A stretch of 64,000 nucleotides of DNA from Mya arenaria. Lineage: Eukaryota > Mollusca > Bivalvia > Myida > Myidae. Below, piece by piece: positions 25,661-37,300 of this stretch. How positions within the stretch are numbered: position 1 is the first letter of the stretch; each line of letters begins with the position of its first letter. Under the pieces are notes generated by a model. It was not told the origin of the DNA. It made no database searches and saw nothing but the letters and a program-made list of their open reading frames with translations. The position numbers and the translations under genes are program-made. The stretch covers positions 30,570,738 to 30,634,737 of the forward strand of contig NC_069135.1 in NCBI RefSeq assembly GCF_026914265.1, written 5' to 3'.

Positions 25661-26320
25661 AAATATCTTAATGACCATAAAAGTCATACCCTTATTCTTT
25701 TTGTTTTGATAAGCATATGCCATTGCATTTCCATTGATAATAAAAACAAAACTTAGTCTAGAAATTAAATGTATATGGAGTCTGATGTTTGATTACGCCT
25801 GTGTGAAAAATCATTTTTTACAAATCCAAAATCAATCCTAAGTATGTGTAAATACGGTTGCAAATGATGTTAAAGTGATTCAGGTAGATTTATATAAGTT
25901 GTTTTAAACTTTTTATTAAAGGCAGTGTTATTTTTGATTGCGAATGATCGTCATATTGAAATACGTTTTAATTATATTAGAAATTTGATTTATCCATATA
26001 ATGTTTGTACTAAACACGGATGAATAAATACTATGTATACCGACATTTTCCCAATGTCCAGTAGAGGTTCAGTTCAAGATTGCATTTAAATCGGTTGAAG
26101 GGAAATTATATTAAACAATCCTTCCTATTTATATTGATTATAAGGGGAAAAAATCGCTCTTCGCTCGCTTCGAGTTTAATGAATATTGACAAAATTGTAA
26201 TTTTTTTTTCGCGCACTCGCTCCATTTTTTTGGCAAAAATCCGAGGAACGAAACATTAATTTGGTGTGGACTTACGTTTTACATTATATACTAATATATA
26301 CTTTGTTTACTGTTAATTTA
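25661..26320. other. Spacer, nothing recognised
   Basis: AT-rich, no supported feature. Confidence 0.4.
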
Positions 26321-27060
26321 GGTACCAGTGGCTTATCCCTGGCGTCGACCATACTCAAAATATCAGTTTTGTTAGTTAGTGCAAACACAGTATGTTACTC
26401 TGGTTAAAATACCCGTAGTTTTTTGAAGGGACTAGACATCATTTTATATGATTGAAAGAATATGTTGACGCTGTCTCAGCTGAGGTTACCCGTTTTAAAA
26501 TAGTACATCATGGTTCCCAGTTTATAGTGTGTATATTTATCACAGGAAAGTCACGTGATAAGTACAGATACATGTACCGGCACTTTTTTATGTTTACCGG
26601 ACTTTACGTGGTAGACAAACCCAATAAATTTCGAATTGGAAAAATACGCAAACACTGCGAAAGATACAAGTGAAGTTAGCGATGTGATACATCAGTAAGA
26701 TTGAATGCGTTGTACACAACGATATCAATTTTATGTAAGTTTTTGACAATTCTTTTGTTCTTGCACTGGTATCAGCTGTTGTCTGTCTAGTCCTGTTAAC
26801 ATCTGCCAACTTATATCGATGTAATTCGAGATTCTTTATAATGTCAGTGATAAGGATACGACCTCTGGTTTGACAGTAGAGTGTCATATTTACCAAATGA
26901 CAATGAATCCGCCACTGATAGTGATCAAATAACATGTTTAGCTATATATTCATATTCATATCGCCAAAAATACATGATTAGCTTTGTATTTACATAATCT
27001 GTTATGTTTTATACCGAAAGCTATTTCAACATCAACATCAGTAATTTGTGATTTAATTAT

Positions 27061-28230
27061 TTAAACTCTGTTTTGTCAAGATCTTACTGGACTCTAATAT
27101 CCTTTTTTACGCCTGTAACGAAATGACTGATGTGAACTACATTTGAAACTGAATGTTTACTAGTGTATTTTGGCTCTGTTTTCAGATCTAGACCACCTTT
27201 AATAGCTTCTATTCATTACATTTTGAACTTGATCGCGCATGTAGGTTTGGTGTACGTTTATTTTGAGTAAAAGAAAACTGTATGGAAACAGTCCCAGTTT
27301 ATAACGTTTGTTTAACCTAAATATGGACGGTATTTAAACTGTGATTTGGAGACGTTTAGTGTCCTTGCACATTTATTATTGAATATGGCTCGCGATTATT
27401 GAGACACTAAAACGCATGAATTTTTGGCCAAGGATTGCATCATTAAAATACAAGCAAGTCTAAAATATTTCACATCTAAAGAAGCAGGAACTAACATAGT
27501 CTTTTAAAGGTTAAGAAATATTTTTTTATTTATTTAATTTAGAAATTAATGAAACTTAAATGTTTGTTTACATCGTATGTGACCAGCAGTGATCCATGTA
27601 AGAACCCCTTTAGGTCACGTGATTTCTTACCCTTCTTAACCTACAGTTCGATTTCAAGCATTGAGCTGTGAATGTACAATAGAGATATTTGGGTTCATCC
27701 ATATACTGTAAATAAACAACTTATTGAAGAAGTTGCCAGATAATTCCATTCCCACAAACTTGAAGGCTTGTTAATGGGAAAGGAACAGAAAAAAAACAAC
27801 ATAACATAACCATAATTAACCAAAAGTTTATATACACGTGCGGCTCATGAATGTGGTATACCTATTGGAAAATGTTCCAACATTAGGTAATTAACGCGAT
27901 AACTAACGTGACCTACATTTAACAGAATGACCGACTTAGCTCCTAATCATTGCATTTTAAAATTTATCGCGAATGTAGGTTAGCTGTACGCTTATTTTGA
28001 GTGAAAGAAAACTCTATGTAAACGATCTCAGTTTGAAACGTATTGTTAACCTAAATACTGACGGTATATAAACTGTGTTTTTAAGACGTTAAGTTTCCTT
28101 GCACAATTAATATTGGATTTGATTCGCGATTATAGAGACACTAAAACGCTCGCCGGGACCGTATTTTTCTTTTTATATTGTGTTGTCAATTTGGAATAGT
28201 ACAAGGACTGGTAAGATGTGTTTCTATATA
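27061..28230 (+). repeat. Locally rearranged upstream block of unit 2
   Basis: 27210-27410 and 27955-28230 are two copies of the same ~250-bp segment (…gcatgtaggtt.g.tgtac..ttattttgagt…), present once in unit 1 (14240-14500). Between them, 27415-27890 resembles 12595-13040 of unit 1. The order fits a partial tandem duplication with one junction near 27412. Confidence 0.6.
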
Positions 28231-29029
28231 TTGTAGGGGGCTCACCCTAGTTTCACGCTTGTGAATGTACTTGCCGCAAATGTATATCACAACTTCGCTT
28301 CAACTTTTTGTGGGCCGTGCGAACAAGCTCAGCTTGACTCCCAAGTAACCAACTCAACTCTGATATTACGCAGACATTCTGTAGTTCGTACCAATTTCAA
28401 CTACGTATTGAAAACAGTTTATAAGTTTTATTGCATAAATAAAGGTGGAACATCACTCGAACTGGGTACAAATGTTTATACAGAAATATTATGTATTTAT
28501 GTCATAATATTTATTAAAGGTAACTATGTTTTCGCTGGTCCGCACGTTCCGAAAAAGCGGTATTTTATATAATATAATTTATTATTGATGAATCTAGCGG
28601 TGTTATTTCTGTAGCACAACGCAATTTTAATATTGTTAGGGTAATGGCAATCTAAGCGAGATAACTCACAAAAGTCACCCTACTTGTTTATTACAGTTGT
28701 CTGTGCTCTATAACTTCAATATGTATACACGTTCTGATTAATACTGTAGGAATTGATCAATTTTATAAAAAAAAATGAACGTTAGTAAAAATTCTTATAA
28801 ATATTCAATTCATACATAGTCACATAAGTTTTATGTTTGCCGAGTGATTATTATATCAAGTAGTTTTTTAATGTAACCTTTGTTATTACAGTTGAAATTT
28901 AGATTTATTACTTAAGCAAACATAACGTGGTTCTGCAATGAACAAATGCTTGACTCAGACTGCCTGCCAACGAAAACCGTGGCGCTTTTATACTCGCACA
29001 GTTGGCGAAACGCTACTGTCAAGAAAAAT
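28231..29029. other. Unmatched insert-like stretch in unit 2
   Basis: No counterpart seen in unit 1. It contains a 103-residue open frame at 28261-28572 without recognisable domain, splice context or codon support, which I do not call as a gene. Confidence 0.35.
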
Positions 29030-30445
29030 GATGACAGACAGACAGACAGAAATGTTTATTGTCGTAAACATGTTATGTAACAGTTTCTTGAAAAAAATAT
29101 AGAAAATATAAACACACATATAAATATTCAGTATGGTCACAACGATTCATGGCCTAAATACAAAGAAAAGAGAATACTATAAGTGAGTTAAATTAAAGAA
29201 CAAAAAAATAATCAAAAATAAGGTATCAAAAAAGGGAAACAAGATACATATCAAAATCAAACTCTGGGGTATATATTAAATACAGTAATGAAGTATTATG
29301 GGAGGCTATTCACAAATGTCATAATACTTGAAAGATCTAAACGGTGTTATTAATTAAGGAATTTCTTAACATAAATGCTTGATTTATAAATTTACTTAAG
29401 CTACTTAGTATGCTTACGTTTTTTGATAACATTAGTTCGATAAACTTGTACATACTTGGGCTTCTAATATAATATCTTTTAATCATTTTTTTTCTGAAGT
29501 CATTATATACCGGACATATTATGATGAAATGATATTCATCTTCTAAATCATTAGAGTTACACACAGTACAATAACGTTGGGCTCTATCTATTCTATTTCG
29601 GCCATATCGGCCGGTTTCTATATGCAGTTTATGAGATGACAATCTTAGCTTAGACAAAGACATTCTTAGTTTCTTTGGTAAATACTCTAGGTAAAGTTTA
29701 ATTTCAAAATGTTCCTTTATTAGTTTATATGTGCATAAAGTACTACTATTGTTTATCCCTTTATACCATGATAGCTTAAACACATCGAACACTCTATTTT
29801 TAAACATAATATGAAAGTTTTTCAATTAAACTGAGTTTGGATTTAACCACACATATGAGAAACCATACATATCTAACAATGATTTACCTTATTGACCCAG
29901 TTGTTACGATAATCAAGGTTCCCTAACATGTCATTATATAATTCTTTTGTGATAATGTTGTCGGTAGAAATAGTTTTACACCAAAATTTTATAATCCTAG
30001 CATATCTATTGACGTATAGAGGGTATCTACCTATTTAACCGTAAACGGCCATGTTGCATGAACTCGTTTTAACACTAGAATATATTTACAAAATTTAAGA
30101 TGAATTCGCTCGATCTCTTTCGATTTTGAAAATCCGCATATCTCAGACCCATGATTCAACGTGGCCCCAACCAAGGCGTCAAACAATTGACAATGAACGC
30201 TAGGCTTAAAATTGTAATGCTTTGTATTATTCATAAGTACATAAAGAGCCTTAATACCTTTCCCAGCTATGGATTCTTGGTTTAAAACAAAGGACCCGAT
30301 GACAATGCCACCCAAAACGTTGGCATAGCCAAGAAAAAATATGGCAGTGACAACAATTTGAATGGCAGTCATGTGACCGCCACAAAATAGATCGTTTATA
30401 GGAATTAATAGCAGCCATTTTTGAAAAATATGTAACTGATACAAA
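29030..30445 (-). mobile_element. LINE 3' fragment with CCHC-type C-terminus
   Basis: Minus-strand translation gives, in order: FDALVGATLNHGSEI and HLKFCKYIL, then YPLYVNRYARIIKFWCK, FHIMFKNRVFDVFKLSWYKG, and LRLSSHKLHIETGRYGR followed by CTVC-x9-H-x4-C, the C-terminal end of a common invertebrate non-LTR ORF2. It spans three frame segments with stops between ~29826 and 30031, so it is dead and 5'-truncated. The 3' end has a (CTGT)n tail at 29034-29051. It lies between the rearranged block and P450 copy 2. Confidence 0.8.
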
Positions 30446-30826
30446 GAAAGGCTCTGAACATAGCCCTAAGTTTTGGAATGTAAACATAAACAAATCAAAA
30501 GGATGAGTCACCTTATACATGACTGCACTTGACCTTAAAAGAGCGGAAGTTGCGCAGAATAACAAAATGGCTGACATTGTGCGAGTATAGAAACTTTACG
30601 ATAAATAATGCAAGAAATATGGATAGTACGTCGCACCAGCGGTGAGGAAAACAAATGCATCTTAACACCAACATATCGAGGAAAGCTTTTGTTGAACGAT
30701 TTAAATTCAAAAGCATGCATCTGTTGAAAAAGTTCACTGAATGCTTACTATTACCGGGTGGGGTAAAGTTTATCTGAAGTGCACTTTTGGCAAATGTAAA
30801 TACAGAGTCAGTTCGTGATACTTTTA

Positions 30827-30930
30827 CCCCTCCGAATGTCATCATGTTCTGAATAAAATCGGGTAAGTGTTAAATAAACCCCTCTGAATGTCATCATGTT
30901 CTGAATAAAATCGGGTAAGTGTTAAATAAG
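30827..30930 (+). repeat. 52-bp direct duplication, 2 copies
   Basis: Two adjacent copies of the unit starting cccctccgaatgtcatcatg, differing at one or two bases. Very recent tandem duplication upstream of P450 copy 2. Confidence 0.9.
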
Positions 30931-31308
30931 ACAACTTTAAATATAATAGGTTACATTTATAATGTTTAGATTTGTATGTATGTAAATAATAATAACAATT
31001 TTAACTTTAAATTAATGTCTTTTGTGTCCAAAGATCTGGGCACAACAATATTACGATTTTTAAAGCATCTTCACTTTGATTAAATGAATACAAATTTTGC
31101 TTATCATTTTTAGTTTGAAACTTTTAATGAAAACAACAACGAAAACAAATGCAACGGAAATATTTCAGTACCATACACACTTTAGCTTTATATTATAAAG
31201 ACGTATGACGTAACCGTCAATTTGTCAATATACGTTTAAAAATAAATGCACGAACGAAAAAGCTATTTTCGTGTCCACTTTTCCATATAGGTGCACTAAC
31301 AAATCAAC

Positions 31309-34300
31309 ATGATGTACATCGGTCAGCTATTGATACCAGCAGACTGGACAGTGTTAGCACTGCTTGCTTTGGTCAGTATATTGACTGTCGTTTACGTCAC
31401 TTCCGCTTCATCGTCTCGCAAGCTACCCCCAGGACCAAAGCCCTGGCCGATAGTTGGTAAGTCAAGGATCGTTCAGGTATATATATATACAAATAAGCAT
31501 AGTAATTAAATAGATTAAGACCGGTTTTCAAACAAGAGCTGTCATAGGAAAGTGGATATTGTTTACCCGCTGGTCATTTCCAACCAGCTCGACAAGTATG
31601 AGGTCTCTGGGCCTTAGCATTATTCATTAATTGATCGGAAACGATCTTGACCCTTGTCCCACTGATTCAAAGGTTGTGGTTGTCGGACTTATCGTTCCTT
31701 AGATATTGATCGGGAACTGCTGTGACAGACATACGGTCCTGTTCTAATCATCCGCCGGTTTGGGTCCAACAAAGATTTCTAAACTTCGATAATGGTTTAC
31801 TTGTTGTTTAAATAAGACCGAATATTTAACATCTTACGAATACAACTGAAAGTGACAACGGTAAGATGCATTGATAAATAATCCATTTTTAATTTATGAT
31901 TAGGAATTGAATAACAAAATGATATAATTATCTGTTTTTCTTTTTATAACTGTACACAATAATTAAAAAAACAAAACAAATAATACCTTCAGGCAACCTA
32001 CCTTACATACGTCGTCAAAACAAACCCATGTTCGAGGTGATGCTTACGTTACGCCAACAGTATGGTGACGTTGTGAGGTTGAAACTCGGTCCAAGCCTTA
32101 ATTTTATCTTCATCATGGGAAAAGATAACGTTTACAAGGCGGCCGTGGATATGAAAGACAAATTTAAATTCAGACCAAATAATTTCTTTGCCACTAACTA
32201 CATATTTCAAAATAAAGGTAAGCGAACAGTAAACTGTAGTTTAGCTTTCGTGGATATGGATTTATTGTATGAAAAATGACTATATCACGATATAACGTTG
32301 AAAATATTGCTTTGTGTAGGAAAAATGACAATTAAAATCATTTTATCAAGTTTTAGCATTTGGCTGATGATACAAGTGTATTGAATCACTCCTAGCTGTC
32401 AGTGATCAGTCTGATTTGATCGAAGACGGGTTGTTTTCCAAAAGAAGAGGGAACACTACGCTTTGGTTTTAACATACGTTGAGGCGTGGCTGTGTAGTTT
32501 AGGTTCTCAATTAATTGTTGTGTAAAAATTCCGGAAAGTTATTACTACAAAGTAATTCAGTTAAAAACATGAGTAGGTTATTAAACATCGAAGTTGTTCA
32601 TGACAATAATGTTTTGTACGAAAGCAAATGATCAAACATTCAGCTTTAATAAAATGTTAAAACAAGACTACCATTTGTCTAAGAAACGGTATGTTTTTTT
32701 TCTCCAAATATCTTTATTTAAACGCATGCTACATTTTCATTTCAAATAATTATTTTGAAAAAAACAACAGCTTTTCATAAATATGGAATTGAGTTTTGAT
32801 CAAGAGGAAGTAACTACAACATATTTTTAAGTAGTTTTTGAACTTGATATTTACACGCCTTAGATTGCAGTGAAACTGTTGATATTTCACTGATAAAACT
32901 TCTATTAAATAACAGAACAACTGGTCAGTGGATATGACTGAATGGCTTCAATAATAAGTTGAAACCTATTTTTAGTTGAATGCCATTTTTACATATTTGC
33001 ACTCATATATTGAATGAGTCTAAATGTATCGAAATCCTTAAAATTTTAAATGAACATTTATAATCAATTCATTTCCATGCCTGTATTTACTTGTATTAAG
33101 TAAAAGAAGTCCCGTAATATAGCTAATAAAGGGAGAAAACAGCCTTTCCTTTTTGTTGAACGAAGTTGATTTTTGTGTCAGTCATCTCTGTTGGTATTTT
33201 TTTAAATGTTCTATTAGCATTGGTCAAGGGAAACAACTCAGTATTGTCCTTACAAATTATTGTCCTTAGAAAGAACTCTACATCAATACTCAATCGCTGC
33301 AGGTATACTTTCGGCAAACGGCGCCGAACACACTGCTCTCCGGAAGTTGATTCTTGTGACGATGAGAGACTTTGGAGTTGGCCGAAAGTCACTGGAGGAA
33401 TGTATACAGGAAGAGGCTAGGCTGTGAGTATTAAGAACAAATACATCGAAAAATAACACAACCATCATCATCATCATCATCATCATCATCTTTTTTATTT
33501 CTAAAAATCGCGTTTCCGGTGTATTTGACTTATGCCGATATAAATTATGTCGTGGCGCCGTTCACCTGTCAAGGTATAGTTATTTATGCTCTTACATTAT
33601 GAGGACATAGTTTGTTCTTAAGAATACTCATTATGTTGATTGAATGTGTAATACAGGTTGTGTGATCTTATAGAGAGCAAGAAGGGTCAGCCAACGTATT
33701 ACCTAGACAACTTTAAGATGGGTGTGTCCAATATCGTCGCTGGTATTGTGTACGGAAACAGGTAACTGTAGTCCTTCCGAGTGTTTAATATCTGCAATGC
33801 ATGATGAAGCGCGTTAAATTGATACTATTGTTTATTGTATGACGACTTCTTACATATCATATAAATATAGTATAGTTAACGGGCGTTTTAGGTCGAACAC
33901 GCCATTGCCGTTGTTGCATACTGTATGCATTGATATACAGCGTGTTTATTATTCAACCAACGTAACGCAATTTCCCTAATTCCAGGGGGGAGAATCGAGC
34001 TTAACCTAAGCATTCAAACAAGATGGCGGCGCCCATGTAAAAGGTGAGTTTTTCGGCGATTTAAAATTTTGGAAGCCAGTTTAGACACTGGCATATTGTG
34101 AAAAACCTGCTAGAGAAAATTCCACACCCATTGGTACTTGGATCTCCATGAAACATGCTGTAGTTTTGTCAAACATTCGGACATCGGCATCGACTCGAGA
34201 GGAAAACGAACTAAAAGGCACGGCTAAGGTTAGGATCCCTCGATAATATTGGCATGTTTTGACGATTAGCAACACTATTCATGATTGTTGTGTCAAGTTG

Positions 34301-37300
34301 GTGCAATATAAATGTGTATTGATCAACAGTTATCCGTCTAGAAACCCGTAATGACGCATTTGCTTCAAAATTAGTATTTATGCACAATGCTAAGGAGCAG
34401 TGCACGCAAATAAGTGGCTAAGGTTAGGTGCCATTTATTGAGAGAGGCGTTCATTACCTACGGTAATTTTGTTTCCTGTTTGTATCTGTTCTTTCTGAGA
34501 GATTAAAGGTTTCCGTAACACTGTGCGACATCATCATTATCCAGATGAGGTATTTTGAAACTGCCAAATTTGATTTCGCTGTGTTTTCATCTGGATACAG
34601 TTGAGAAAAAACTACAGTGACGCGATGTTGTGGATGAAAATCGTCTGTTTTGAACCGTAATGTTTAAGTAGAAGGTTCTTAATGATCTAATAAACAGACT
34701 CTTGAACAAATAATATTAATCTGCCTAGACCACCTTTAAAATTTATTTGTATGTAACACTATAAAAAAGTTACCAAACCTCATAAGTTAAAACGTGTCTT
34801 TTTTCTTTGCAGTGTAAACACAAGTACAAGATGGTGCGCCAGAAGTTGTCTCTTGGGCGGTATACCAGAAAAACAAAACATCGACGGTTTCGGACATCAG
34901 GTACTTGCGATGTACTAAATCTATCAAATGTTTATAAGCGCAAATGGACCAAAACACCAATTAAGTCTCCCTACAAGAGCCCGTTTTACACAGTTCGGCA
35001 TTTTTCACCTGCAAAGAAAAAAGTGAAAGTCGCCCGTCCTCTATTTGGAACGTCTTCTGAATGCCAGACAGATGCGGAAAGTTCATCAATAGATAATGCT
35101 GACCTTGAACTAATTTTGCCAAATCTGCCAGAGGAAAACAGTTCAGTGCCAGAGGAATACTACAATTCAGTGCTAGAAGAAAACAGTTCAGTGCCAGAAG
35201 AATACAATTCAGTGCCAGAGGAAAATAGTTCAGTGCTTGAAAACATTTCACTTCTTGAAGAAAACAGTTCAGTGACAGAGGAAAACACTAACTCTTTTTT
35301 AAACCTAACCAGCAGTATTTTCCTCTGGCACTGAATTGTATTCCTCTGGCACTGAACTGTTTTCTTCTAGCACTGAATTGTAGTATTCCTCTGGCACTGA
35401 ACTGTTTTCCTCTGGCAGATTTGGCAAAATTAGTTCAAGGTCAGCATTATCTATTGATGAACTTTCCGCATCTGTCTGGCATTCAGTAGACGTTCCAAAT
35501 AGAGGACGGGCGACTTTCACTTTTTTCTTTGCAGGTGAAAAATGCCGAGCTGTGTATAACGGGCTCTTGTAGGGAGACTTAATTGGTGTTTTGGTCCATT
35601 TGCGCTTAGAAACATTTGATAGATTTAGTACATCGCAAGTACCTGATGTCCGAAACCGTCGATGTTTTGTTTTTTTGGTATACCGCCCAAGAGACAACTT
35701 CTGGCGCACCATCTTGTACTTGTGTTTACACTGCAAAGAAAAAAGACACGTTTTAACTTATGAGGTTTGGTAACTTTTTTATAGTGTTACATACAAATAA
35801 ATTTTAAAGGTGGTCTAGGCAGATTAATATTATTTGTTCAAGAGTCTGTTTATTAGATCATTAAGAACCTTCTACTTAAACATTACGGTTCAAAACAGAC
35901 GATTTTCATCCACAACATCGCGTCACTGTAGTTTTTTCTCAACTGTATCTAGATGAAAACACAGCGAAATCAGATTTGGCAGTTTCAAAATACCTCATCT
36001 GGATAATGATGATGTCGCACAGTGTTATGGAAACCTTTAATCTCTCAGAAAGAACAGATACAAACAGGAAACAAAATTACCGTATGTAATGAACGCCTCT
36101 CTCAATAAATGGCACCTAACCTTAGCCACTTATTTGCGTGCACTGCTCCTTAGCATTGTGCATAAATACTAATTTTGAAGCAAATGCGTCATTACGGGTT
36201 TCTAGACGGATAACTGTTGATCAATACACATTTATATTGCACCAACTTGACACAACAATCATGAATAGTGTTGCTAATCGTCAAAACATGCCAATATTAT
36301 CGAGGGATCCTAACCTTAGCCGTGCCTTTTAGTTCGTTTTCCTCTCGAGTCGATGCCGATGTCCGAATGTTTGACAAAACTACAGCATGTTTCATGGAGA
36401 TCCAAGTACCAATGGGTGTGGAATTTTCTCTAGCAGGTTTTTCACAATATGCCAGTGTCTAAACTGGCTTCCAAAATTTTAAATCGCCGAAAAACTCACC
36501 TTTTACATGGGCGCCGCCATCTTGTTTGAATGCTTAGGTTAAGCTCGATTCTCCCCCCCCTGACGAAATGGAACGCATTTGCCTAGCACGTTATAATACT
36601 AGAAAGTAAGTTCCGCAGATATAATATCATTACACATACATTGCTATTTGTTTCAAAATAACTATCTAAATAGAAATATATTAATGGCTATGGCTTGCAA
36701 TTTCCTTGACGTATACGTTTTTGTTTCTGATAATGTACTCCTTGAACTGAGCAAGGGTTTGTTAATTTAACTTGACATTGCGCTTGTATTCATAACATTC
36801 TTAGTTAATATCGAAAACTCTCTTGATAGGTTTGAATATGGGGACCCTACGTTTCTAAGGATATTAGGCAATATCGGCACATTTTTTAAAACCCTGAGCA
36901 TATTTCTTCCTGAGAACTACTTCCCGCTTCTACGTTTCCTACCCGGATCAAAGGTAGTTAAGTTAATGTAAACATTTACACTATAGGTTCGATAACTTCA
37001 ATAATATAATGGCATTATGAGTATTTATCATTAAATTTTATAGTATATAAGATTACCCCAGCCTTTTTATAAGCAAAGCGAAAATGAATGTTCGATCATT
37101 TGCTTTCATTACCTAATCAGTTAATGGCGCTGTTCAACGTGTACAAAGATCTGGAAGCATACGCGAAGTCCAGAATTGACGAACATCGGCCGACTTTTGA
37201 CCCAGATAATTTGAGAGACTTTGTCGACATTTATCTGAAAGCAGAACAAGAAGGGGACAAAACTCTAACGGGTATCGGATAAATATGTGTAATCGCACCA

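Larger units (their letters stand above)
33984..36561. mobile_element. 2.58-kb near-perfect palindromic (foldback) element
   Basis: Left arm 33984-35227 and right arm 35316-36561 are reverse complements along ~1.24 kb with only scattered mismatches. An ~88-bp spacer separates them. The ends are aggggggagaatcgagc and its complement. The insertion splits intron 4 of P450 copy 2; the uninterrupted site is seen in copy 1 near 17185-17200. Each arm starts with a YY1-like site and a splice donor, and carries the same open frame toward the centre. This looks like two inverted 5' ends of a DNA transposon, or a foldback derivative, with no transposase catalytic core visible. The family is not recognised; target duplication is unclear. 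Confidence 0.85.

Noticed and set aside
28261-28572. 103-codon ORF
   Set aside because: No domain, no splice-site support, AT-rich composition like the background, inside a block absent from unit 1.
34081-36462. Short 64-codon mirror ORFs at 34081-34405 and 36138-36462
   Set aside because: They appear twice only because the arms are mirror copies, and they lie in the predicted leader intron of the element.
33984-36561. Virus-like or LTR element as the source of the palindrome
   Set aside because: No integrase, polymerase, capsid or protease motif and no direct terminal repeats; only inverted arms with an unassigned basic/acidic ORF.
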